From: an uncultured Actinomycetes bacterium
Lineage (GTDB): Bacteria > Actinomycetota > Actinomycetes > S36-B12
Direction: 5' to 3'
DNA: 21,059 nt
Assembly: GCA_903918595.1 (NCBI GenBank)
Contig: CAIXFB010000355.1
Location: forward strand, 1-21,059
Both the position numbers and the translations under genes were made by a program. Positions 1 through 8,657 of the stretch are shown here, one piece after another (position 1 is the stretch's first letter; every line of letters starts with the position of its first letter). Below the pieces are notes generated by a model. It saw only the letters and a list, made by a program, of their open reading frames with translations. It did no database searches and had not been told where the DNA came from.

Positions 1-561
1 GTACTCACGCACTGATTCAAAGGTGTCACTGCCTGCGCGTTCAGTTCCGCTCTCCGCGTGTGTGTTCACCACAACGGCGGCCTGCGGTACCGCATGCACA
101 CGCGGCACTACCAACACCGAAGTCTGGGAGCGCTTCGCCAAAGTTCTCCGGTACACCCCAAAAGGATCAGCAACCTCCAGGCGAGTCGGTCCCACGGCAA
201 ACCGTCCGCGCCGGCGCGTATCGATCTCCCACGTCAGCACACCACCTAAATCACCACCCAAATCACTACTGTCGATAAAGACACGGTGATTCGCACCATC
301 ATCAACGGCAGATACCCACCGAGTTGATCCGGGGGAGAGCGACACTGCGATGGACAGTTCCGCGAGGTCCCCTCGGCTCACTCGTACCGGTGAGGAAATA
401 TCTCTCCACGTTCCCGTGCGCGGAGCCCGTAAAAGGAAACGCATGCCAAACACCGAGGTAATCCCGATGACAACGGCGATCACGACCACCCAACCCAGCC
501 ACGCACTCACCGCAATCAGCACACCACCCATAAGCAGGGCGAGGGCAACGCGTGATCTCAC
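1..561 (-). CDS. DUF58 domain protein, C-terminus cut by window edge
   Basis: The minus-strand frame is open from a GTG at 559-561 to the window edge (187 codons, no stop). The N-terminus has two adjacent hydrophobic membrane segments (about residues 5-40), then a soluble beta-rich region. The sequence RLEVADPFGVYRR followed by VLVVPR and, at the edge, FESVREY is the pattern of the DUF58 family, which carries a conserved F.xxREY. DUF58 proteins are usually encoded next to MoxR ATPases and are thought to act with them in the cell envelope; the biochemical role is not known. It starts 8 bp after the moxR stop, so the two are probably one transcript. The ribosome site before the GTG is weak; an in-frame ATG lies ten codons later. 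Family assignment is confident; the start is less so. Confidence 0.85.
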   Translation of the reverse strand, partial: MRSRVALALLMGGVLIAVSAWLGWVVVIAVVIGITSVFGMRFLLRAPRTGTWRDISSPVRVSRGDLAELSIAVSLSPGSTRWVSAVDDGANHRVFIDSSDLGGDLGGVLTWEIDTRRRGRFAVGPTRLEVADPFGVYRRTLAKRSQTSVLVVPRVHAVPQAAVVVNTHAESGTERAGSDTFESVREY

Positions 562-569
562 CTGAAAAC

Positions 570-1535
570 CTAGGCGGGCTGAGGGGCCGGCACGGTCGCC
601 AAGATCTGGCTCACAACAGTGGCGCCATCCAGTCCCCGCGCTTCACCGTCAACATCCATCACAATGCGATGCGCAAGAACAGGCTCGGCAAGTGCTTGAA
701 CGTCTCCTGGCAAGGCGTAGTTGCGGCCAAGGATCAAACTGCGTGCTCGCACTGCGCGCAACAACCCAATGGATCCGCGAGGTGATGACCCGATTGACAC
801 ACCCTCAGCTGTCCGTGTTGCAGCAACAATTCGAACAATGTAGTCAACAACGGTGGGATCAACACTGACTGCATTCGCCGCCGCGATCAAGGATTTAACG
901 TCAGTAGATGTCACCACCGCGGAAAGTTCGGAAACCTTTTTCCCCGCGTGGTGATCGGCGACGACCGAGATTTCAGATTCAAAATCGGGGTACCCAATAC
1001 TGGTTCGGATCAAGAATCGGTCAAGTTGCGCTTCCGGCAGTGGGTAAGTCCCTGCCATATCCACCGGATTCTGGGTAGCAATAACAATAAATGGTGAGGG
1101 GAGTATGTGAGTCACTCCATCAACTGACACCGTTTTTTCTTCCATTGCTTCGAGTAAGGCGGATTGGGTTCGCGGGGTGGCGCGGTTGATTTCATCCGCC
1201 AATACAACCGATGCAAATATCGGTCCGGCGTGGAATTCAAACCCCCCGGTCCCTTGGTTAAAGACCGAAACTCCAGTCACATCCGAGGGCAAAACATCAG
1301 GGGTGAATTGCAGGCGATTCCAGGTAATTCCAAGGGAATTCGCCATTGCTCGGGCAAGAGAGGTCTTACCCACGCCAGGCACGTCATCCAACAACAAATG
1401 CCCCTCGGCCAACAGACACGTCAGTGCCAGATCAATCACAGTGTCTTTGCCACGGATGAAGCTCGAAACTGACCCCCGAACGGCCCCGATGAGGTCTGCG
1501 GGTGTGGAACCGGCACCCGTCTGTTCAGATGTCAT
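570..1535 (-). CDS. MoxR-family AAA+ ATPase
   Basis: A complete 321-residue protein of the usual MoxR length (about 310-340). Walker A is GVGKTS at residues 54-59, within DDVPGVGKTSLARAMA. Walker B is VVLADEIN at 110-117, followed by RATPRTQSALLEAMEE, a hallmark of MoxR/AAA_3 proteins. Sensor 1 is IATQNP at about 152-157, and SSPRGS near 250 is in the sensor 2 region. MoxR ATPases act as chaperone-like machines, often with DUF58 and VWA proteins; here the next gene is DUF58. The ATG lies six bases after a TAACAT box on the minus strand, suggesting a leaderless transcript. The gene diverges from the polysaccharide operon and probably marks its left flank. Its first roughly 45 codons recur as a broken copy near 8900-9041. 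Confidence 0.95.
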   Translation of the reverse strand: MTSEQTGAGSTPADLIGAVRGSVSSFIRGKDTVIDLALTCLLAEGHLLLDDVPGVGKTSLARAMANSLGITWNRLQFTPDVLPSDVTGVSVFNQGTGGFEFHAGPIFASVVLADEINRATPRTQSALLEAMEEKTVSVDGVTHILPSPFIVIATQNPVDMAGTYPLPEAQLDRFLIRTSIGYPDFESEISVVADHHAGKKVSELSAVVTSTDVKSLIAAANAVSVDPTVVDYIVRIVAATRTAEGVSIGSSPRGSIGLLRAVRARSLILGRNYALPGDVQALAEPVLAHRIVMDVDGEARGLDGATVVSQILATVPAPQPA

Positions 1536-1849
1536 GTGAACATGTTACGTTGCGTTCCCGCAATGCATGAAAGGCCTGGGGTTGAGGTGGGTAGAGACAG
1601 GCACATGGGAACCAAGAAGGACCAACCTCACAACAGCGTTGCTTCAATCATTGACAACACCAATGTTGAAATGTCACTGGATCTCATAGTCAACGGCACC
1701 ACAGTCCAGGAAGACGAGATCGAGCGCTTACGCCAACGTGTTGAAGATCTGGAACTCACGGTTGTTGAATACCGCAACCAAATGACCCTTGTTGTCACCA
1801 GTGCCTCTTGGAAGTTGACGAGACCTATACGCTCTGGCGCTGCACGCAT
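1402..1849. repeat. Direct repeat, copy 1 (moxR 5' end, promoter, coiled-coil N-terminus)
   Basis: This segment aligns in the same orientation with 8896-9349. The first 106 bases, inside moxR, show about 11 mismatches by eye (roughly 90 percent identity). The intergenic part and the first 80 codons of the plus-strand gene are less similar, roughly three quarters by eye. A second block of similarity continues at 3608 here and at 9347 in the other copy, because the other copy lacks the DNA between. Confidence 0.9.
1542..1563. promoter_or_regulatory. Divergent control region: leaderless -10 for moxR plus TTGCG/CGCAA dyad
   Basis: On the minus strand TAACAT (1542-1547) sits six bases before the moxR ATG, the spacing expected of an actinobacterial leaderless promoter. 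Next to it is the inverted repeat TTGCG-ttcc-CGCAA (1550-1563). Both the box spacing and the dyad recur unchanged at 9048-9069 although the surrounding bases differ, which argues for function. The dyad could be an operator or part of the promoter for the plus-strand operon. No convincing -35 was seen. Confidence 0.5.
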
Positions 1850-3890
1850 ACGGGAAAACAAGTTCAAAGCCAAAAGAGTTGCTAGGCAACTCAAAAACCG
1901 GGGGAATCGCGGTGATGTTCACAAAGTCCTCACGGCCGGCCTGTTTATGCCTGACCTAACCACTCTTCCCGAAACCAGCCCCTTGCGTGAAAAAATCGAT
2001 GTCAACACCTTGCGCCGACCACCAGAAGCAGACGGCCCCCTCACCCGACCTGAAGGTGATCCAAGGATCCTGGTCGTGGCTCACGTCCACTACCCAGAAC
2101 TGTGGGCTGACATTGGTGACCGCCTAGCCCGCATGCCCCAAACTTTCGATTTGATCATCACCGTCACCGAAGGCTCAGCAGCCCGTGCGATTCCCAAAAT
2201 CATGCACCGCCACCCCACTGCTCGCATTGAAGTCGTTCCCAATAAGGGACGCGACTGGGCTCCCCTGATTCGCCTTGCAAACAAAGGCCTGCTCTCAGGG
2301 TATGACGCGATCGCGAAGGTTCACACCAAAAAAAGTGAGCACCGAATCGATGGTGACGCTTGGCGCCTTTCACTCCTTGACGGAGTTCTTGAAAGCCCCA
2401 GCCAAATCAGCAAAATCATTGATCTTTTACATGAGGACCGCAGTGTTGGTCTTGTTGTTCCCACCGGTCATATCGCTGGCACCGAGCACTGGGGAGGTGA
2501 CCAACCAATTGTAGAAGCTCTCGCCTACCGCCTGCCCATGGCTTTTGACCCCGACGAACTTCGATTCCCCGCTGGTTCCATGTTTTGGTGCCGCCCGTGG
2601 ATCCTTGAAAGACTTTCCGACCTTGCAATTAGTGACGATCACTTCGATCATGAAGCTGGTCAGTACGACGCCACCACCGCTCATGCACTTGAACGCTTGA
2701 TTGGGGTCTATTGCGAAGTTGCCGGCATGAACATTGTTGAGAACATGGATGTAAGCAAACGGCTGAAGGAATACCGCAGAAACCCAATCAAGCGACCCAA
2801 CATTTACGCCTTTTATCTCCCCCAGTACCACCAGATCCCGGAGAATGACGAGTTCTGGGGTGAAGGCTTCACCGACTGGGACAACGTGAAGAAAGCTAAA
2901 CCACTTTTTGATGGCCACCGCCAACCAATCCTTCCCAGTGAAGAAGTTGGTTTTTATGACCTTAAGAAACCCGAAGTCCTTCGCCAGAAAGCCAAAATAG
3001 CCAAAGACCACGGCATTAACGGCTTCATTTTTCACTACTACTGGTTTGACGGTAAGAAAGTTATGGACACACCGCTTAACAACTGGTTGAGGGATCCCAC
3101 CATTGATTTACCACTTGCATTGAGCTGGGCGAATGAATCCTGGACCCGCACCTGGGACGGTCTCGAGAAGAATGTCCTGATCCAGCAGACCTACGGTGAT
3201 GACTGGGCGAATCGCTTCTGGGACGATATTTCTCCTATTCTTAAAGACCCACGTTATATACGTGTCAATGGCGCCCCCATGCTCACCATTTATCGCATGG
3301 GTCAGATCCCAAACCAAGCAGAATCAATTCAAACGTGGCGCCGCCGAGCGCAACAAGACGGACACCCAGCCCTGCATCTTCTTGCAGTCATGGCTTCCCG
3401 TGACTTCGAAGGAATCGATCAAACAGTTGTGAATCAACTCGACGGCCTTGTCGCCTTCCCCCCAGGATCACAGGTCCAACTGGAATCGCTCCTTGATCAC
3501 ATCCCACCACAAAGCAATGGCCTCACCGGTGACGTTCTCTCCTACGACGCAGCCTTCCCAGCAACCACAATCCCAACCAATCAAGCAATCCCCACTATTC
3601 CCACAGTCATGCCGGGCTGGGACAACACTGCCCGACGAGGTCAAGACGCCTATGCCTTCCACGGAGCCAACGCAGTCACCTGGTCAAGACATCTCCGAAC
3701 TGCAATCACGCAAAGCGAAGGCAACACTCTCTTCATCAATGCATGGAACGAGTGGGCTGAGGGTGCCGCACTTGAAGCCTCGGTTCGATTGGGGCGATCC
3801 AAGGTCCTGACTCTAGGTGACGTCCACCGTTCAATTTCAAGATCACTCAAAACGGTAACTCAACATCAACACACCGGCGATGTAACGTGA
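1605..3890 (+). CDS. RgpF-type plus WbsX-type glycosyltransferase fusion with coiled-coil N-terminus
   Basis: A 761-residue protein from the ATG at 1605. An upstream GTG at 1536 is open in frame, but its 23 extra codons lie in the shared promoter; copy 2 also begins at the equivalent of 1605. Order: coiled coil (about 35-60), an S.SWKLTRPIR motif (about 65-76), an RgpF rhamnan-synthesis domain from about 152 to 385 (DPRILVVAHVHY at its start), then a WbsX/GH99-like domain from about 400. WGEGFTDW (418-425) and WNEWAEG (714-720) are signatures of the WbsX family. RgpF proteins help make rhamnose-rich polymers; WbsX proteins occur in O-antigen and capsule clusters. No signal peptide is seen, so it probably acts in the cytoplasm. 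The stop overlaps the next start (GTGA), indicating translational coupling. It appears richer in C-ending codons than the genes that follow. Confidence 0.9.
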   Translation: MGTKKDQPHNSVASIIDNTNVEMSLDLIVNGTTVQEDEIERLRQRVEDLELTVVEYRNQMTLVVTSASWKLTRPIRSGAARIRENKFKAKRVARQLKNRGNRGDVHKVLTAGLFMPDLTTLPETSPLREKIDVNTLRRPPEADGPLTRPEGDPRILVVAHVHYPELWADIGDRLARMPQTFDLIITVTEGSAARAIPKIMHRHPTARIEVVPNKGRDWAPLIRLANKGLLSGYDAIAKVHTKKSEHRIDGDAWRLSLLDGVLESPSQISKIIDLLHEDRSVGLVVPTGHIAGTEHWGGDQPIVEALAYRLPMAFDPDELRFPAGSMFWCRPWILERLSDLAISDDHFDHEAGQYDATTAHALERLIGVYCEVAGMNIVENMDVSKRLKEYRRNPIKRPNIYAFYLPQYHQIPENDEFWGEGFTDWDNVKKAKPLFDGHRQPILPSEEVGFYDLKKPEVLRQKAKIAKDHGINGFIFHYYWFDGKKVMDTPLNNWLRDPTIDLPLALSWANESWTRTWDGLEKNVLIQQTYGDDWANRFWDDISPILKDPRYIRVNGAPMLTIYRMGQIPNQAESIQTWRRRAQQDGHPALHLLAVMASRDFEGIDQTVVNQLDGLVAFPPGSQVQLESLLDHIPPQSNGLTGDVLSYDAAFPATTIPTNQAIPTIPTVMPGWDNTARRGQDAYAFHGANAVTWSRHLRTAITQSEGNTLFINAWNEWAEGAALEASVRLGRSKVLTLGDVHRSISRSLKTVTQHQHTGDVT

Positions 3891-5770
3891 TTAGCAGCCC
3901 GAAGGTGCCGCTAGACACTGACTTGGAGGTGTTGATACCTGTCTATGGCAACCTTGACCTAGTCGAGAACTGCTTGGAAAGCCTAGTCGCGCAAGAGACT
4001 CGAGGAATCGGGATCTCAGTTACCCTTCTCGACGACGGCATGTCGATCCTCGAATCTCATGCGCTCAAACTGCTTGCATCAAGGTTCAGTTGCAAGATCC
4101 TTCGAAGTCCCAAAAACCTAGGATTTAGGAGGGTCGTGAACTTGGGCTTTGCGCAGATGCGTAGTACATGGGTCCTACTCCTAAACTCAGATGTGGAATT
4201 GCCTCCATGGGGAATCCAAAGTCTCGTTTCAACGGCACTGACGGACCACTCAATAGCACTTGTAAGTCCCCTGGCCACTTCAGGTGCTCCATTGTCGGTC
4301 GAGCTTGAGCCTGGACAAAGTTGGCTTTCATACGCTCGTAAGCTTCGATGCCGACCACGGACAGTTCTTGATGCTTGCACCACAGTTGGCTATTGCCTAC
4401 TGATCCGCCGTGAGTTGGTCGAACGGCCCTTGTTCTCGGACAACTTGCCCGACGCTTACGGCGAAGACACGGATTTACACTTTAGAGTTGTGTCGAATGG
4501 TCACAGAGCTGTCGTTGACGCCAACTGTTACATTTTTCACAAGGGATCCGCCTCTTATAATCTTGTGCATGAGCACGAGAAGCTAAAAGATCGAGCTCGT
4601 GTGCATTTCAACGATAATTGGGTGTCGACCTGGGACTCGCAGTTTCCTTTGTTCGAAGAGAAACTGACCCAGTTTGCTGAAATCAGTGGCGGCACCCAAG
4701 TCAAGGTGGAACGCCCATTCCATCATGGGGTTGCATTTATCTCGCCTGGGCACGAATTCGATCGAAATGGTGGCCTTTCCGTGATTCGGGATTTGGCGTT
4801 GTATACCTCATCTTGGAACCCTGACTCCGTGATTGCAAGTCTTGCACTCCGCTCTGGCGATGAACCGCCATGGGGTGAACAGAGCATCCGAGCCATGAAC
4901 TATCGGAGCATCGGTTCCGCTGACGTTGTAGTAGCCACAGCTCCCTGGACGTGGCAGACAGCCTTGTCCATAGCTCAGCGTCGACCCAGCACAGCCCTCG
5001 TCACCTTATTCCAGGGTATGGACTACCTTCTCCATCCAATGCATGCGACGAACATGCTTCAGATGCTTCGGTCCTCGGATGCAGTTATTGTGACGAGTGA
5101 TTATCTTGAATCCTTCGCGCGACGAGTAGGCGCAAACCGAATCCTCAGAATCGATGTAAGGCCGAATCCATTGGCTTTTCTCCGGCACTCACCCATCCGG
5201 GATATCGATGTTCTGTTTAGCGTGCGGGATACTCCTTTAAAGGGTTCGGAGTTGAGTGCAGGCTTTGCCGCCTTACTATCCGGACTTGGCTATCGGGTGG
5301 CTGTGATGGGTGGTTCCTCGATTGAGTTGCCGTCCGCAGTATTGCGGTGGCCTTGGCCAGACAGGTCAGCGTTGAGCCACACTATGAGTAGGGCGCGCGT
5401 CTATGTCGACATGTCACTGACGGAGGGTTATGGACTTCAACCACGGGAGGCACGATTGTCTGGCTGCTCGGTTGTGGTACTCCGGTCAGGTGGAGTTCTT
5501 GATGAATTTTCAATGGATCCGAAGGTACGAGTGTTAGCCGAGCCAAGTGACCCGAACGCCTTATTGAGCGCAGTGGAAGAACTGCTCGAGATAGACTCGG
5601 AATTCCTGACTGACCTAGAATTGGCAATGGCTGCTAGGCCAATTAAGGCAATGCGATTCAAAGAGTGGATTAGTTGGCTCGAATTAAATCAAAGATTGCG
5701 AACAGCAGTTCTTGAGCATGCAAATCATAATTCTTCTAGTGATCTGCGCGGGGTAGGAGCTGACAAATGA
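3887..5770 (+). CDS. Two-domain glycosyltransferase (GT2 + GT4)
   Basis: A 627-residue protein starting at GTG 3887 within the stop of the previous gene. The N-terminal half is a GT-A fold, family 2: VLIPVYGN at about 15-22, LDDG near 48-51, the metal-binding NSDVE at 100-104, and YGEDTDLHFR at 191-200, the usual acceptor-site acidic motif. From about residue 279 a GT-B, GT4-like half follows. It starts with an ISPG...NGG loop and carries EGYGLQPRE at 513-521, the E-x7-E donor-binding signature. Both catalytic motif sets look intact, so it probably adds two sugars in succession; the donors cannot be read from sequence. It lies between the RgpF/WbsX gene and a coiled-coil protein, both overlapping by 4 bp. 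Confidence 0.9.
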   Translation: MISSPKVPLDTDLEVLIPVYGNLDLVENCLESLVAQETRGIGISVTLLDDGMSILESHALKLLASRFSCKILRSPKNLGFRRVVNLGFAQMRSTWVLLLNSDVELPPWGIQSLVSTALTDHSIALVSPLATSGAPLSVELEPGQSWLSYARKLRCRPRTVLDACTTVGYCLLIRRELVERPLFSDNLPDAYGEDTDLHFRVVSNGHRAVVDANCYIFHKGSASYNLVHEHEKLKDRARVHFNDNWVSTWDSQFPLFEEKLTQFAEISGGTQVKVERPFHHGVAFISPGHEFDRNGGLSVIRDLALYTSSWNPDSVIASLALRSGDEPPWGEQSIRAMNYRSIGSADVVVATAPWTWQTALSIAQRRPSTALVTLFQGMDYLLHPMHATNMLQMLRSSDAVIVTSDYLESFARRVGANRILRIDVRPNPLAFLRHSPIRDIDVLFSVRDTPLKGSELSAGFAALLSGLGYRVAVMGGSSIELPSAVLRWPWPDRSALSHTMSRARVYVDMSLTEGYGLQPREARLSGCSVVVLRSGGVLDEFSMDPKVRVLAEPSDPNALLSAVEELLEIDSEFLTDLELAMAARPIKAMRFKEWISWLELNQRLRTAVLEHANHNSSSDLRGVGADK

Positions 5771-6306
5771 AGCACCAAGTGAATGAGTTGACCGTTGCTT
5801 GGTTAGCGATCAGTGGCGGTTGGCGTTCACTCGTCCCACCTGAAGGAAAAGTTTTCAGAGACGAGGGTGTCGAGGCGCTCACATGTGGAGAACATCTCGT
5901 TGAGCGATCAATTCTGCTTGGGTCTGCTCTTCAGAGGGGAATCAGGGCTGAAAGTGATCTCCGCAAGTGCAAGGAGGAACTTCTCAGGCTTAGACGTGAT
6001 TCAAGTGAATCGCTTCGTCGATCGAGTTCAGATCGTCTGCAACTAGAGCGTGCATTGGAAGCAGAGGCGCGAGAGGGTAGCCGGGTCAAGGGACTTCTCG
6101 TCCTAGAGATCAATCAGCTAAATGAAGAGTTGACCCACGCCCAACAGAGAAGCGAAATTGATTTGATTGAGAAGGATAAGTTGAACAGCTTAATTGACTT
6201 TCAAACCAAGTTGATTATGGATCAGGAAGCTTTGTTGGAAGAGATTTGCTCTGCGCGAGGATGGCGTCTGCTAAACAGGATTCGCCGAATTTTAGGCCGA
6301 GCGTGA
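5767..6306 (+). CDS. Small coiled-coil protein of a polysaccharide operon
   Basis: A 179-residue protein without a catalytic domain I recognise. Residues 60 to about 160 are rich in Glu, Arg, Lys and Leu with heptad-like spacing, predicting a long coiled coil. The C-terminus, SARGWRLLNRIRRIL (162-176), resembles the S-x-x-W-K/R-L-x-x-x-x-R element behind coiled coils in glycosyltransferases, and matches in style TSASWKLTRPIR of the RgpF/WbsX protein in this window. That suggests a detached version of such a module, possibly a membrane-surface anchor, scaffold or chain-length element (inference). The start is well supported: AGGAG at 5755-5759, seven bases before the ATG, and an ATGA overlap with the previous stop. 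Its own stop overlaps the next ATG (TGATG). Confidence 0.75.
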   Translation: MKHQVNELTVAWLAISGGWRSLVPPEGKVFRDEGVEALTCGEHLVERSILLGSALQRGIRAESDLRKCKEELLRLRRDSSESLRRSSSDRLQLERALEAEAREGSRVKGLLVLEINQLNEELTHAQQRSEIDLIEKDKLNSLIDFQTKLIMDQEALLEEICSARGWRLLNRIRRILGRA

Positions 6307-7259
6307 TGTCAATGAAGCCGGAATTTGTCTTCCACATTGGTATGCCAAAGGCAGCATCGACTACGTTTCAGCGTCACCTCCGAGGTTGCAAGGATAGCCT
6401 GAAGGAGATTGGCATCGGGGTTGTCGATGGGTCGGTTGGGTCGATGGCCTCAGATCTTGAGGAGTCGATTGCAGAAGGGAATGAATGGGCGTATACAGAG
6501 GTGGCCCAAATGTGCGATCGCTTGACCGAACATGGGATGCGAACCATTTTGGTTACGTCGGAGGGCTTATCTCGCGCTCCGGAAGGTTTCGTTGCAGATG
6601 TCGGTCAATGGTTAGCTTCGAGAGCGTCGCAGACTTCACTACTAATGGGTTATCGAGACACGTTTGACTGGGCTGTGAGTAACTGGCAACAAGGAGTGAG
6701 GCGTGGGGAAACCCCATCACTCGCAGAGTCGGCACGTCTCTTTCTTGGTACCGTTCGCGATGAAGGTTCAAGGGAAAGCCCTGAGAACGTGGCGTCTCAG
6801 TGGTGTAGTTATCTCTCAGCGTCCGCCTTAAATAGTTGCAGGGTTTCTGGGTACTCTCAAGTGCCCGGGGGTCCTCTGGCAGAAGGTTTCGCCGCACTCC
6901 TCGATCCCGCCATTGCTTCAAATCTCGCCTCCTCGGATTATCCGCTTTTAAATGCGGGATCGGAATCGGTGTTCGCATCTAACACATCAGGCTCGTTGTT
7001 CATTTCGGAAATCTTGAGACGAATAAACGAGACTCTGCCTTCCTCAATCTCCTTTTTGAGAGAAATGGGCCTATGGGATAGCGAGCCGGCCCAGTTAACG
7101 CCCCATTTGGCGGAACAACTTGAGCGAAGGATGGTTGAGACCGAAGTGGATCTTGTTAATGTTTTGAATCAATATTGGGAGGTATCCACTTGGCCAGAAT
7201 GGGCTTTGGTCGACTCAAGAATTGAAGTGGGTCTCCGGATCTGGGAAGCTGAAAACTGA
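6306..7259 (+). CDS. Sulfotransferase-like protein
   Basis: From the ATG at 6306, which overlaps the preceding stop by one base, the protein has 317 residues; the open frame extends 20 codons upstream but inside the previous gene. HIGMPKAASTTFQ at 10-22 matches the PAPS 5'-phosphosulfate loop of sulfotransferases (usual form HIG.PKTGTT). A second element, MGYRDTFDWAVSNW (114-127), fits the 3'-phosphate site with Arg117 and Ser125. These motifs suggest transfer of sulfate from PAPS to a sugar hydroxyl, probably on the polymer made by the neighbouring transferases. The rest is divergent, so the substrate, and even activity, are open. No signal peptide or membrane segment is seen. Confidence 0.75.
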   Translation: MSMKPEFVFHIGMPKAASTTFQRHLRGCKDSLKEIGIGVVDGSVGSMASDLEESIAEGNEWAYTEVAQMCDRLTEHGMRTILVTSEGLSRAPEGFVADVGQWLASRASQTSLLMGYRDTFDWAVSNWQQGVRRGETPSLAESARLFLGTVRDEGSRESPENVASQWCSYLSASALNSCRVSGYSQVPGGPLAEGFAALLDPAIASNLASSDYPLLNAGSESVFASNTSGSLFISEILRRINETLPSSISFLREMGLWDSEPAQLTPHLAEQLERRMVETEVDLVNVLNQYWEVSTWPEWALVDSRIEVGLRIWEAEN

Positions 7260-7260
7260 A

Positions 7261-8271
7261 GTGGTTGTCAATCGTGGAACCACACACCAGACCTTTTGGG
7301 TCCCTGAAGCCCGATTGGATCCTCGGACGTGTCAAATCATGACGTCTGGTGACCGTCAATTTGGCTGGTCGACCAGCGGTGAAAACAAGCACCTTCCATG
7401 GCACCACTTATCGAACGATGAACTTCGAGTTGGAAGTCTCGCCAACGCGTTTCTTGCCTATAACCATAACTATCGGAATACCTATCATATTCTTCTCGAA
7501 TGGTCTCGAGCCCTCATAACCTTTAACGACCTCTCACTGTGGCAACTCGGTTATTGTGCACTCCTACCGGCCAGTCATCGTGAGAGTCTCTACCTAAACG
7601 CCATCATCTGCTATCTGGGAATCGATCATGCTGTTCGCTGGATTGATGATTCGAAAGATGCCACGTGGCTCAACGTGCAGAATTTTCTTTACCCCAAGAC
7701 GCTGAGCTCCGACAACTTTGACTACACTTTTCCCGCTTTTCTGGCCGACTTCTATGGTGGGCTCACTGAATCTCTTGCACCGTATCTCAAGGGGCAGCCT
7801 TCTCGCCGAATCTACATTTCGCGTAAGGATTCGAAGGCGCGAGTGCTCCTAAACGAGCCAGAAGTTGAAAGTCTCATGCATGACTTTGGACTCGAAGTGA
7901 TAACTCTCACTGGCTTGAGTGCCACTGAGATGGCCCGAATCTTCGCGGACGCGCAGTTGATCGTCTCGCCGCATGGAGCAGGGCTCGCTAACTTGGTGTT
8001 TCACAGAACTCCTCGAATAGTTGTCGAAATCATGCCGGAGACATACGTCAACAATTGCTTCCGTGCGATTAGTGAGGGTGTTTGCGACCGACACGTGACA
8101 GTCATCGGTGAGGTCATGGATACATCAGTACCTCAGAAATCATTGTCATATGTGGTTGATTTGCAGTCGCTGGAGAGCCTTATGGCAAGCCTCACTAGTC
8201 CGTTGGAAGAACAACAGTTGGTTCGCAGTCTCTCGTACCATCGGAATGGGAAGGAAAACCAATGGGTCTGA
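7261..8271 (+). CDS. GT61-like (DUF563) glycosyltransferase
   Basis: The C-terminal half carries the GT61/DUF563 pattern: RRIYISRKDS (about 182-191) and LIVSPHGAGLANLVF (about 233-247), as in this family of capsule and glycoprotein xylosyl- or GlcNAc-transferases. The GTG at 7261 begins one base after the previous stop and gives 336 residues; a TTG at 7222 would add 13 codons but overlaps the upstream gene. A GGGAAG about 13 bases upstream is a loosely spaced ribosome site. The length is slightly short for the family, with a divergent N-terminal half. The enzyme probably adds one sugar of the glycan in the cytoplasm; the donor is unknown. The next ATG lies within its last codons. Confidence 0.8.
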   Translation: MVVNRGTTHQTFWVPEARLDPRTCQIMTSGDRQFGWSTSGENKHLPWHHLSNDELRVGSLANAFLAYNHNYRNTYHILLEWSRALITFNDLSLWQLGYCALLPASHRESLYLNAIICYLGIDHAVRWIDDSKDATWLNVQNFLYPKTLSSDNFDYTFPAFLADFYGGLTESLAPYLKGQPSRRIYISRKDSKARVLLNEPEVESLMHDFGLEVITLTGLSATEMARIFADAQLIVSPHGAGLANLVFHRTPRIVVEIMPETYVNNCFRAISEGVCDRHVTVIGEVMDTSVPQKSLSYVVDLQSLESLMASLTSPLEEQQLVRSLSYHRNGKENQWV

Positions 8272-8657
8272 AGGAGTTCGAGGAACCTTTCTTTTCTGAG
8301 TTCGAAAGTGAGGCCCGAGGAATGACGAGGGTCGATGTTGGAATCTCCCATCTTGGAGACACGCAAATTTTCGATGTTCTGCTGGAGGCGGTTCGGCCAG
8401 ATGTCGTGATTGAAGTGGGCTCCTGGATGGGGCATTCGGCGAACTACATCGCTACTAAAGCAAAGATTCTTGGCCTGAGTCCGCGAGTTTTATGCGTTGA
8501 CACGTTTATCGGATGTTGGGAGCACTGGTGCTGTACCGAGTTCCAAGGCGAGTTACAGTTGGTCGGTGGGCGACCGCAGGTTTACGCTCGATTCCCGACC
8601 AACGTTATCAATGCTCACAATGCTGATCTTTTCGTACCATCTGGGTCGATTTGTTGA
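8262..8657 (+). pseudogene. Truncated class I SAM-dependent methyltransferase
   Basis: Only 131 residues remain, while such sugar or cephalosporin-hydroxylase-like methyltransferases usually exceed 200. The N-terminal half of the Rossmann fold is good: VVIEVGSWMGHSANYIA with the SAM loop at 51-57, then VLCVDTFIGCWEHW with an acidic strand-2 residue Asp80. After about residue 125 the frame ends in FVPSGSIC, before the expected strand-4 and C-terminal acceptor region. The start is good: an AAGGA lies six bases before the ATG, inside the preceding coding end. The break occurs shortly before the decayed moxR copy, so recombination probably removed the 3' half. It could still be translated but is unlikely to be a working methyltransferase. 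Confidence 0.75.

Noticed and set aside
23..289. 88-codon plus-strand frame at the left edge
   Set aside because: It lies opposite the DUF58 gene, whose minus-strand translation has clear family motifs.
1536..1604. Upstream GTG start for the RgpF/WbsX gene
   Set aside because: The extra 23 codons cover the conserved promoter dyad, and the second copy also starts at the equivalent of 1605.
2427..3035. 202-codon minus-strand frame
   Set aside because: Entirely opposite the RgpF/WbsX gene and without family similarity; a shadow of its codon pattern.
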